Origin: Prevotella sp.
Lineage (GTDB): Bacteria; Bacteroidota; Bacteroidia; Bacteroidales; Muribaculaceae
Length of the DNA: 64,000 bases
Assembly (NCBI GenBank): GCA_023666665.1
Contig: JAMPBN010000002.1
Location: 62,001 to 126,000 of the forward strand
Direction: 5' to 3'
Positions within the stretch are counted from its first letter, which is position 1. Each line of letters begins with the position of its first letter. The notes below the pieces were generated by a model, which did no database searches, was not told where the DNA came from, and saw nothing but the letters and a program-made list of their open reading frames with translations. Below, piece by piece: positions 34,236 through 41,805 of this stretch. Both the position numbers and the translations under genes were made by a program.

Positions 34236-35098
34236 AAAAGATTCTTATCGCAATCATTGCCCTGGGAGGCATGATGGCAGCCGTTAGCTGCGGCAATTCA
34301 AAACTCGATGAAGAACAAGCTAAAAACTATCGTCTTGAAGACTCGCTGCAAACCGCGCTCAACAACGCTGACAGTATGTTCTCCATCCTTTATGACGTAA
34401 CCACCGGTCTGGAGCAGATTTCGCAACTCGAGCACCTGCTCAACGGTAAGGTGAACGCCGAAGATGCTTCTGCCCGCCATTCAATTGAGGAGCAGATGGC
34501 AATTATTCAGCAAGGTCTCATTGACCGCCGCAAACGCATTGAGGAACTCGAAGCCAAACTCAGCGCCAGCAATGGGGCCAGCGGCAAGCTCAAGGCTCAG
34601 ATTGCCCAGTTGCGCGAACAGATTGACCAGCAGGCCGCCACGGTTGCTGACCTCACTCAGCAACTCGAAGCCGCCAACTTCCAGATTACCACACTCAACG
34701 CCACCGTTTCGGATTTGAAAGTTACCGTTGATACCATTTCCGCGGCTAAACAACAGGTAGAAAGCGAACGTAATGAGGCAGTTGAGGCTCTCAATACCGT
34801 ATATTACGTCATCGGCAACAAAAAGGAACTCAAAGCACATAACTTCGTGTCGGGCGGCGGCTTCCTCCGCAAGAGCAAGGTGCTCGAAGGCGACTTTGAC
34901 CAGAGTTATATGACCCGTGGCGACAAACGCACTCTCACCGCCATTCCCCTCGATGCCAAGAAAGCCTCGTTGCTGACCAAGCAACCTGAAGGTACTTACT
35001 CACTGGAGCAGGGCGCCAACGGAATGCTCACGCTCCTCATTACCAATCCCGACAAGTTTTGGGCCAAGAGCAACCTCCTCGTAATCGAAATCAAATAA
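34232..35098 (+). CDS. coiled-coil lipoprotein, unknown function
   Basis: A 288-residue protein with a lipoprotein signal (AAVSC, lipidated Cys about 20). Residues about 75-190 are a long heptad-patterned coiled coil (RIEELEAKLSASN, LTQQLEAANFQIT). The C-terminal 100 residues form a small beta-rich domain (HNFVSGGGFLRKSKVLEGD). I recognise no named family; similar coiled-coil lipoproteins are common and uncharacterised in Bacteroidales. The ATG overlaps the rsmI stop (ATGA). It is followed by another lipoprotein gene 23 bases away. Confidence 0.8.
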   Translation: MKKILIAIIALGGMMAAVSCGNSKLDEEQAKNYRLEDSLQTALNNADSMFSILYDVTTGLEQISQLEHLLNGKVNAEDASARHSIEEQMAIIQQGLIDRRKRIEELEAKLSASNGASGKLKAQIAQLREQIDQQAATVADLTQQLEAANFQITTLNATVSDLKVTVDTISAAKQQVESERNEAVEALNTVYYVIGNKKELKAHNFVSGGGFLRKSKVLEGDFDQSYMTRGDKRTLTAIPLDAKKASLLTKQPEGTYSLEQGANGMLTLLITNPDKFWAKSNLLVIEIK

Positions 35099-35121
35099 AT
35101 TTAACCAATCAATATCGCATT

Positions 35122-35856
35122 ATGAAAAGAGTGCTTTCACTCGTATGCGTTGCCTCGCTGGCTCTCAGCGCCTGCGCATCACCCCTTGCAACCACCGCAG
35201 TTGCTCCCTCACAAGCTCCAGCAACCACTAACACTACCACCCGGGTCAACGATAATCCTCTCGGCGCACTCGGCGGCCTGCTCGGCGGCGGCAAGTCAAG
35301 CAACTCAAGCAGCGACAATAACTCCGGCTCCGCTCTCGGCAACATTCTCGGCGGTGTGCTTGGCAGCGTGCTCGGCTCCGACAAGATTACCCCCGAACGC
35401 ATGGTGGGCACATGGAACTACTCAGGCCCGGCAGTATGCTTCAAGAGCGAAAACTTCCTGCAGAAAGCCGGAGGCGCAGCCATGGCCGCAACCATTGAAA
35501 ACAAACTTGCCGACTACTACACCAAATTCGGCCTCACAAAGGTTACCCTGGTGGTTGACGAGCAGCAGAACTTCCAGCTCAACTTCGGCGTGCTGAAAAC
35601 TATGGGCACAATCAGCATCGAGGATGAAGACGTATATTTCAACTTCACGGCACTGGGCGCCATTTCGCTCGGCAAAATGAAAACTTATGTAACTATGACC
35701 GGCAATAACCAGATGTCGCTGATGTTTGACGTTACCAAGTTGATGAACATCGTCACAGCCGTGGCATCCAAGAGCAGCAGCTCAGCAATCGGTGCCGCAA
35801 CGTCGCTGCTCAACAGCTACGACGGACTTTGTGCCGGCTTCAAACTCACCAAGTAA
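35122..35856 (+). CDS. DUF4923-type lipoprotein
   Basis: A 244-residue lipoprotein (lipobox LSAC, Cys about 18) with a low-complexity Ser/Gly/Asn-rich linker (GGLLGGGKSSNSSSDNN) and then the DUF4923-like domain (MVGTWNYSGPAVCFKSEN, KLADYYTKFG). The family is restricted to Bacteroidetes and has no known function; it resembles lipocalin-like beta-barrels. I chose the ATG at 35122 because it gives a clean signal peptide. A start 63 bases upstream would place coding inside the previous gene and bury the signal. Confidence 0.85.
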   Translation: MKRVLSLVCVASLALSACASPLATTAVAPSQAPATTNTTTRVNDNPLGALGGLLGGGKSSNSSSDNNSGSALGNILGGVLGSVLGSDKITPERMVGTWNYSGPAVCFKSENFLQKAGGAAMAATIENKLADYYTKFGLTKVTLVVDEQQNFQLNFGVLKTMGTISIEDEDVYFNFTALGAISLGKMKTYVTMTGNNQMSLMFDVTKLMNIVTAVASKSSSSAIGAATSLLNSYDGLCAGFKLTK

Positions 35857-37677
35857 TTGAAACGTTTAAACCACGCAAAAGGAGCCTACGCAAGGTTTAC
35901 CCATCATTGGGCCAATACCTTGCGTTGGCTTTCTATGGGCTTCGATGTCTTAACGGTCTTGGCCTCATTACTTTGCCTGGTCTGTATCGCGCTTTATGGA
36001 GGATATGAACGCTCGGTAGTCGCCTTCAGCGACGTTAAGCCCTGGCTCAGACTCTGTCAGGGTATGTTTGCTTTTAATATCCTCTTTAATCTCATATTCC
36101 GATTCCGGGCAACGGTCAGCGGTACACGCCCTTTTCGCTGGGCCATAGACCTTGCCCTGATGCTCACGTTGCTTCCGTGGGGTATTCCCAATCCGCATAT
36201 TCCCGTGCTTGACTGGTTTTATTCGCCTTGGTGTCTGATAATAATCCTCGGGGTATACGCGGCCGTTTACTTATGTTTTGCAATGTTGCGCTCGGTTGGC
36301 CGTCACACCAATCCCGCGCTGATTCTGTCAACATCTTTTTTACTTTTTATCGCTGTTGGCAGCGCTCTGTTGCTGCTTCCGAGATGTACGGTTTCCGGCA
36401 TCTCGATTATTGACAGTATTTTTGTGAGTACCTCCGCCGTATGTATCTGCGGACTTACTTCCGTCAACGTCGCCGCCACGTTTACGCCGCTCGGTATGAC
36501 TGTAATTGCCGTGCTTATGCAGGTTGGCGCTCTCGGAGTTATGACCTTTACCAGCTTTTTTGCGCTCTTCTTCTCCGGTCAGACTTCGGTATATTCCCAG
36601 TTATTGGTTAAAGATATGATGTATTCCAAAACCATTAACTCTTTGCTCCCAACATTATTATACACATTGATTTTTACCCTCGTTGTCGAGGTTATCGGTG
36701 CGGCTGCTATATATTGGTCAGTTATCGGCTCAATTTCGGGCTATTCCGACGGCGATTATATACTCTTTGCAATATTTCACGCAATATCGGCGTTTTGTAA
36801 TGCCGGATTCTCAACCGTCGACGGCGGTATGTCTAACCCCGAACTGCTTCGTGGCAATCAACTCATTTATCTTGCAATCAGTGTTTTGGTCGTTGCCGGC
36901 GGCATTGGCTTCCCGATTCTTGTAAATGCCAAAGATGCCCTGTTTGCCCGAATGCATCGCTTGTGGTATCGTATTCGAGGGAGGCATTATTCTCGCGTTC
37001 CTCATCTGTATAATCTGAATACTCGCGTGGTGTTGTTCATTACCACTGTTCTCTTCATATTTACTTTTCTCGCTTTCATCTTTTTAGAGTGGAATCATTC
37101 GTTTGCGGGTATGTCCCCTTACCAAAAACTGGTTCAGAGTCTGTTTAATGCCGTGACGCCGCGCTCGGCCGGATTCTCGTCGGTCAGTCCCGCCGGGTTT
37201 CTACCCGTAACCTTATTGATAGTAATGTTTATGATGTGGATAGGCGGCGGCTCACAGTCAACTGCCGGCGGTATTAAGGTCAACACCTTTGCCGCCGCTA
37301 TGCTCCATCTTAAAGCCGTCATTATCGGCCGACGCTCCGTTAAGGCGTTTAATCGCCGCATCGCGGTTGAGTCGCTTTCTCGCGCTCAGGCGGTTATAGC
37401 TTTGTCTATTGTTTCCCTCCTCTTGTTGTCGGCAATTATGCTGTATCTCGAACCCGACCTGCCGGTAAAGATGGTGCTGTTTGAATCGCTCAGCGCTCTG
37501 GCCACTGTCGGCTCCTCGCTTGGCGCAACCTCGCTGCTGAGTCTTGGCGGCAAAGTAGCCATCTGCGTGGCTATGTTCGTCGGGCGCGTCGGCCTGTTGT
37601 CACTCCTCGTCGGCTTCGCCGGCAATAAAAACGAACCCGCAATTGAACTCCCTCAAGATAACCTTATTATAAACTGA
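35857..37677 (+). CDS. trkH: TrkH/KtrB-type potassium channel subunit
   Basis: A 606-residue membrane protein with four pore-loop repeats recognisable by VCICGLTSVN, AFCNAGFSTVDGG, TPRSAGFSSV and LATVGSSLGAT, plus the gating-loop region GGGSQSTAGGIKV. It forms the potassium-translocating pore regulated by the RCK protein encoded next. The start is uncertain: a TTG at 35857 directly follows the previous stop and gives a basic N-terminus, while the first ATG at 35934 would remove 25 residues or so. The gene is 2 bases from trkA. Confidence 0.93.
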   Translation: MKRLNHAKGAYARFTHHWANTLRWLSMGFDVLTVLASLLCLVCIALYGGYERSVVAFSDVKPWLRLCQGMFAFNILFNLIFRFRATVSGTRPFRWAIDLALMLTLLPWGIPNPHIPVLDWFYSPWCLIIILGVYAAVYLCFAMLRSVGRHTNPALILSTSFLLFIAVGSALLLLPRCTVSGISIIDSIFVSTSAVCICGLTSVNVAATFTPLGMTVIAVLMQVGALGVMTFTSFFALFFSGQTSVYSQLLVKDMMYSKTINSLLPTLLYTLIFTLVVEVIGAAAIYWSVIGSISGYSDGDYILFAIFHAISAFCNAGFSTVDGGMSNPELLRGNQLIYLAISVLVVAGGIGFPILVNAKDALFARMHRLWYRIRGRHYSRVPHLYNLNTRVVLFITTVLFIFTFLAFIFLEWNHSFAGMSPYQKLVQSLFNAVTPRSAGFSSVSPAGFLPVTLLIVMFMMWIGGGSQSTAGGIKVNTFAAAMLHLKAVIIGRRSVKAFNRRIAVESLSRAQAVIALSIVSLLLLSAIMLYLEPDLPVKMVLFESLSALATVGSSLGATSLLSLGGKVAICVAMFVGRVGLLSLLVGFAGNKNEPAIELPQDNLIIN

Positions 37678-37679
37678 TT

Positions 37680-38375
37680 ATGCGATACCTGATAATCGGA
37701 CTTGGTATATATGGCTCAAACCTCGCCCGCGACTTGACAAATATGGGCCACGAAGTAATCGGTGCCGACCGCTCCGGAATGCTTGTCGACACCATTAAAG
37801 ACGACATCTCAACCGCCTACGTCATAGATTCTACCGACGAAACCGCGCTTGCCGCCCTCCCGCTCAACGTCGTTGATCTCGTTATCGTTGCCATAGGTGA
37901 GAATTTCGGCGCGAGTATCAAAACCGTTGCCCTGCTGAAAAAACTCGGCGTGAAACATATCTACGCTCGTGCCGCCGACCCGATACACCGCGCAATTCTC
38001 GAAGGACTGAAAATTGACCGCATCCTCACACCCGAACAGCGTGCCGCCCGCGACCTGTCGCAAGAAATGGCGCTCGGACATCAGGCTGAAGTTATGCAAG
38101 TCGATGCCAACAGCTACGTAATCTGCTTTCAGCTTCAAGAAATCTTCTACGGATTAAACTATACAAAACTCGCCCCGGAGTTGAAAAAAGAATATGGTTT
38201 GACTCTTGTCGGCTCAAGTCGCCCCACCCACGGCAGAAACATTCTCGGCATAGGTATAGATTCACTTAATCCGCTTGACCTCTCCAAGGCCGACGAAACC
38301 GTGCACGAAGGCGACGTTGCAGTAGTCTACGGCACCCGCAAAGCCTACTCAAAGCTGATTAACCACCTGAAGTGA
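37680..38375 (+). CDS. trkA: TrkA/KtrA-type RCK regulatory subunit
   Basis: A 231-residue cytosolic protein with one RCK_N Rossmann domain (YLIIGLGIYGSNLARDL, GxGxxG) and one RCK_C domain (about 140-231). One copy of each makes it KtrA-like rather than the duplicated E. coli TrkA. It binds nucleotides and gates the potassium pore encoded immediately upstream. The pair is a constitutive potassium uptake system important for osmoregulation. Nothing suggests c-di-AMP or other special control beyond the RCK_C domain itself. Confidence 0.95.
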   Translation: MRYLIIGLGIYGSNLARDLTNMGHEVIGADRSGMLVDTIKDDISTAYVIDSTDETALAALPLNVVDLVIVAIGENFGASIKTVALLKKLGVKHIYARAADPIHRAILEGLKIDRILTPEQRAARDLSQEMALGHQAEVMQVDANSYVICFQLQEIFYGLNYTKLAPELKKEYGLTLVGSSRPTHGRNILGIGIDSLNPLDLSKADETVHEGDVAVVYGTRKAYSKLINHLK

Positions 38376-38430
38376 ACTTTCCGGCTCAATTATTTTAAAA
38401 CATAACTTGGCTGATAGCTGAAAAAATTCG

Positions 38431-38438
38431 TACCTTTG
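38431..38438 (+). promoter_or_regulatory. -7 box for glutamine synthetase
   Basis: This reads TACCTTTG, 26 bases before the ATG. A near -33 (CTTG, 38406-38409) lies 21 bases upstream. Confidence 0.7.
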
Positions 38439-38464
38439 CGCAAAGATTTTTTATTCATTACGCA

Positions 38465-40648
38465 ATGTTACGCTTTAAGGTCGTTGACGAGGCTTTTAAC
38501 CGTAAAGCTCGTCCTGTGGAGATTCCGGGCGAACGCCCGGAGACTTATTACGGTAAGTACGTGTTTAATCGCAAAACAATGTTTGAGTATCTTCCCCGAG
38601 ATACTTATAAGGCGTTGGTTAATGCTATCGACAATAAGCAACCGCTTCCGCCCCAAGTGGCCGACAGTGTGGCCGACGGTATGAAGCGTTGGGCCATAGA
38701 CAACGGCGCACGCCATTACACCCACTGGTTTCACCCCCTCACCGACGGAACTGCCGAAAAACACGATGCTTTCATTCAGCACGACGGCAAGGGTGGGGTA
38801 GTCGAGGAGTTTACCGGCAAGCTGCTCGTTCAACAAGAGCCTGACGCTTCCTCCTTTCCAAACGGTGGCATCCGTAACACTTTTGAGGCTCGCGGATATT
38901 CAGCCTGGGACTTATCTTCTCCCGCGTTTATTCTTGATCAGACGCTGTGTATCCCGACGATTTTTATCTCATACACCGGCGAATCTCTCGACTATAAAAC
39001 CCCGCTGCTCCGCGCCCTCAATGCTGTTGACCGCTCTGCCACACGCGTTGCACGGTATTTCGACCCCGAGGTAAAACACGTAATCAGCTATCTCGGCTGG
39101 GAACAGGAATATTTCCTCGTTGACGAGGCACTCTACTCGGCGCGACCCGACCTGATGCTCACCGGCCGTACCCTTATGGGCCACGAAAGTGCTAAAAACC
39201 AGCAGCTCGAAGACCACTATTTTGGCGCTATACCCTCACGCGTCGAGGCCTTTATGCTCGACTTGGAGCTGGAAGCCCATAAACTTGGCATCCCGGTGAA
39301 GACACGCCATAACGAAGTGGCTCCCAACCAGTTTGAGTTAGCTCCGATTTTTGAGGAAACCAACCTTGCAAACGACCATAATCTGCTGCTGATGAGCCTG
39401 ATGGCTGAAGTTGCGCGCCGACACCATTTCCGCGTGCTGCTCCACGAAAAGCCCTTTGACGGTATCAACGGCTCGGGTAAACACAACAACTGGAGTCTCG
39501 GCACAGACCGTGGCGGTATGCTCTTTGCCCCCGGCAAAAGTTCGCAACAAAATCTGCAATTCCTCACTTTCATCGCCAACGTGCTTGCTGCCGTACACGA
39601 CCATAACGGTCTGCTCAAAGCCTCTATAATGTCGGCAACCAATGCCCACCGTCTTGGCGGTAATGAAGCTCCTCCGGCCATCATCTCGATATTTATGGGT
39701 TCGCGTCTGAGTCATATTCTTGACAATCTGCAATCTATCACTGCCGCCGACCTCGAAAACCTCTCCGGCAAGGAGGGTATGAGTCTCGGTCTTAATCAGA
39801 TTCCGCAGATTATGCTCGACAATACCGACCGCAACCGCACGTCGCCGTTTGCATTTACCGGCAATCGCTTCGAGTTCCGTGCCGTCGGCTCGTCGGCCAA
39901 CTGTGCCTCCGCTATGATTGCGCTGAATGCTGCCGTAGCCGACCGCCTTGCCAAGTTTGCCGACACGGTAGATGCCCGACTGGCCAAGGGCGAAGACCCC
40001 ACCGAGGCTATCCTCTCCGAAGTCAAATCGCTCGTTGAAGCCCACAAAGACATCATCTTCGACGGCAACGGCTATTCCGACGAGTGGAAAGTTGAGGCTC
40101 AACGCCGCGGCCTTGACTGCGAAACGAGTGCGCCCAAAATCTTTGACTCCTATGTGAGCGAAAAGGCGGTAAGTATGTTTGCCCGCACCGGAGTGTTCTC
40201 CAAGGTGGAACTCGAAGCCCGCAATGAAGTCAAATGGGAAATGTACACCAAGAAGATTCAGATCGAAGCCCGAGTGCTTGGCGACCTTGCTATCAACCAC
40301 GTTATCCCGGTTGCAACCCGCTACCAAAGCGTACTGCTCGACAACCTCTGCAAAATCAAAGATATATTCCCCGCTGAAAAGTGTGCCAAGATTTCGGCTC
40401 AGGATATGGCGGCGATAGAGCGCATCTCCGAACATATTGCCGATATTCGCGCCGATGTCGACGCTATGGTTGAGGCTCGAAAAGTAGCAAACCGCATCAA
40501 GGACGAGCGAGAAAAAGCTCTCGTCTACCACGATACGGTTTTGCCGCGTATGGAAACTATACGCTATAATATTGATAAGCTCGAATTGGAGGTCGACGAT
40601 GAAATGTGGCCGTTGCCCAAATATCGCGAACTCCTATTCATCCGATAA
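38465..40648 (+). CDS. glnN: glutamine synthetase type III
   Basis: A 727-residue GSIII enzyme that makes glutamine from glutamate, ammonia and ATP. Length and motifs fit the family: YLGWEQEYFLVDE, HNEVAPNQFELAPIFEETN, NGSGKHNNWSLGTDRGG (from about residue 335) and NRTSPFAFTGNRFEFRAVGS. GSIII assembles as a large oligomer and is the main glutamine synthetase of many Bacteroidetes. It is monocistronic with its own promoter. Regulation by nitrogen status is expected, but no specific operator was recognised. Confidence 0.97.
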   Translation: MLRFKVVDEAFNRKARPVEIPGERPETYYGKYVFNRKTMFEYLPRDTYKALVNAIDNKQPLPPQVADSVADGMKRWAIDNGARHYTHWFHPLTDGTAEKHDAFIQHDGKGGVVEEFTGKLLVQQEPDASSFPNGGIRNTFEARGYSAWDLSSPAFILDQTLCIPTIFISYTGESLDYKTPLLRALNAVDRSATRVARYFDPEVKHVISYLGWEQEYFLVDEALYSARPDLMLTGRTLMGHESAKNQQLEDHYFGAIPSRVEAFMLDLELEAHKLGIPVKTRHNEVAPNQFELAPIFEETNLANDHNLLLMSLMAEVARRHHFRVLLHEKPFDGINGSGKHNNWSLGTDRGGMLFAPGKSSQQNLQFLTFIANVLAAVHDHNGLLKASIMSATNAHRLGGNEAPPAIISIFMGSRLSHILDNLQSITAADLENLSGKEGMSLGLNQIPQIMLDNTDRNRTSPFAFTGNRFEFRAVGSSANCASAMIALNAAVADRLAKFADTVDARLAKGEDPTEAILSEVKSLVEAHKDIIFDGNGYSDEWKVEAQRRGLDCETSAPKIFDSYVSEKAVSMFARTGVFSKVELEARNEVKWEMYTKKIQIEARVLGDLAINHVIPVATRYQSVLLDNLCKIKDIFPAEKCAKISAQDMAAIERISEHIADIRADVDAMVEARKVANRIKDEREKALVYHDTVLPRMETIRYNIDKLELEVDDEMWPLPKYRELLFIR

Positions 40649-40668
40649 TCGGAAAAATCGCTTACCAC

Positions 40669-40699
40669 GACGGCCGCCTCCACCGGGGCGGCCGCCGTC
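40669..40699. repeat. GC-rich inverted repeat after glutamine synthetase
   Basis: GACGGC (40669-40674) pairs with GCCGTC (40694-40699), with further pairing inside. There is no T-tract, so it is a weak terminator candidate. The rest of the 40649-40858 spacer holds the tpiA promoter. Confidence 0.4.
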
Positions 40700-40810
40700 G
40701 CCAAATCTGCCGCCTGTAATAGTGAAATTCCGCTTCCCGATCCCTCAAAATACACGCGTAAGGTGAATAAATAATCGCGCAAAAGGTAATGAAAAATTAT
40801 GAAAAATTCG

Positions 40811-40818
40811 TAACTTTG
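40811..40818 (+). promoter_or_regulatory. -7 box for tpiA
   Basis: This reads TAACTTTG, 40 bases before the tpiA ATG. No TTTG -33 was seen at the expected distance. Confidence 0.65.
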
Positions 40819-40858
40819 CACTCAGATTTCAATTATTACTACATAACGTCATACATTT

Positions 40859-41617
40859 ATGAGAAAGAAAATTGTAGCCGGCAACTGGAAGATGAACACC
40901 ACGCTGGCTGAAGGCGTAGGCCTTGCAAAAGATGTAAACGATGCTCTCTCAACCCGCACACCCAATTGCGACGTTGTTATCTGTGTCCCCTTTACTCACC
41001 TTGCTTCCGTAGCCGCAGTTATTGACCAAAACAAACTCGGCCTTGGTGCTGAAAACTGCGCCGACCACGTTAAAGGTGCTTACACCGGCGAAGTTTCCGC
41101 CCCGATGGTAGCATCTACCGGTGCGAATTACGTAATCCTCGGCCACAGCGAACGTCGTCAATATTACGGCGAAACCTCCGAGATCCTCAAAACCAAAGTT
41201 AATCTCGCTCTCGAAAACAACCTTACCCCGATTTTCTGCATCGGCGAAGTTCTCGAACAGCGCGAAGACGGCAGCTACCTCAACGTAGTAAAATCGCAAA
41301 TCGAAGAGGCTCTCTTCGAGCTTTCTGCCGAAGACTTTGGCAAACTCATCCTCGCTTATGAACCCGTTTGGGCTATCGGCACAGGCAAAACCGCAACCGA
41401 CGATCAGGCTCAGGAAATGCACGCTTTCATCCGTGGCGTCATCGCCGATAAGTATGGTAAGGAAGTTGCCGACAACTGCTCTATTCTCTACGGCGGTTCC
41501 TGCAAACCATCAAACGCTAAAGCTCTCTTTGCCAAACCCGACGTTGACGGCGGTCTGATTGGCGGCGCTTCTCTTGCTGCCGCTGACTTTATGGGCATCG
41601 TTGACGCCTGGAACTAA
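40859..41617 (+). CDS. tpiA: triosephosphate isomerase
   Basis: A 252-residue glycolytic enzyme interconverting dihydroxyacetone phosphate and glyceraldehyde-3-phosphate. Catalytic residues are visible: Lys in GNWKMN, His in ILGHSERR and Glu in [11 protein letters not shown]. The phosphate-binding loop is [13 protein letters not shown]. The stop shares one base with the ATG of the small membrane protein that follows, so the two are probably co-translated. Codon use and length are ordinary. Confidence 0.98.
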   Translation: MRKKIVAGNWKMNTTLAEGVGLAKDVNDALSTRTPNCDVVICVPFTHLASVAAVIDQNKLGLGAENCADHVKGAYTGEVSAPMVASTGANYVILGHSERRQYYGETSEILKTKVNLALENNLTPIFCIGEVLEQREDGSYLNVVKSQIEEALFELSAEDFGKLILAYEPVWAIGTGKTATDDQAQEMHAFIRGVIADKYGKEVADNCSILYGGSCKPSNAKALFAKPDVDGGLIGGASLAAADFMGIVDAWN

Positions 41618-41805
41618 TGGGCAGCAAACTTATATGGATGGCGGCAACACTGGCCTACGGGATGGTGTGTGCCGCCATCTTCACGTTTATTCGTTGGCGG
41701 CAAGGCGCTAAACATCATCTGCGCCGCCTCATATCGTCGTTTTGTTGTTTCACTCTCCTCGGCGCCGCGATTGTCTATGTGCTTTGGCGACTGTTTTCTC
41801 TCTAA
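41617..41805 (+). CDS. 62-residue two-helix membrane protein, unknown
   Basis: A small protein with two hydrophobic helices (about 4-25 and 40-60) joined by a basic loop (RWRQGAKHHLRR). No family was recognised. Its ATG overlaps the tpiA stop by one base. Its TAA is followed immediately, in the same reading frame, by the ATG of the GH92 gene, so a single stop codon separates the two. It may be a real small membrane protein or the former N-terminus of a longer protein. Confidence 0.55.
   Translation: MGSKLIWMAATLAYGMVCAAIFTFIRWRQGAKHHLRRLISSFCCFTLLGAAIVYVLWRLFSL

Noticed and set aside
39338-40531. 397-codon open frame on the minus strand
   Set aside because: It is antisense to glutamine synthetase type III. 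No recognisable motif; an effect of codon bias in the real gene.
41617-41805. Simple sequencing error joining the 62-residue ORF to GH92
   Set aside because: The ORF also has its own ATG overlapping the tpiA stop, and no frameshift is needed; a single base error in TAA remains possible but cannot be shown.
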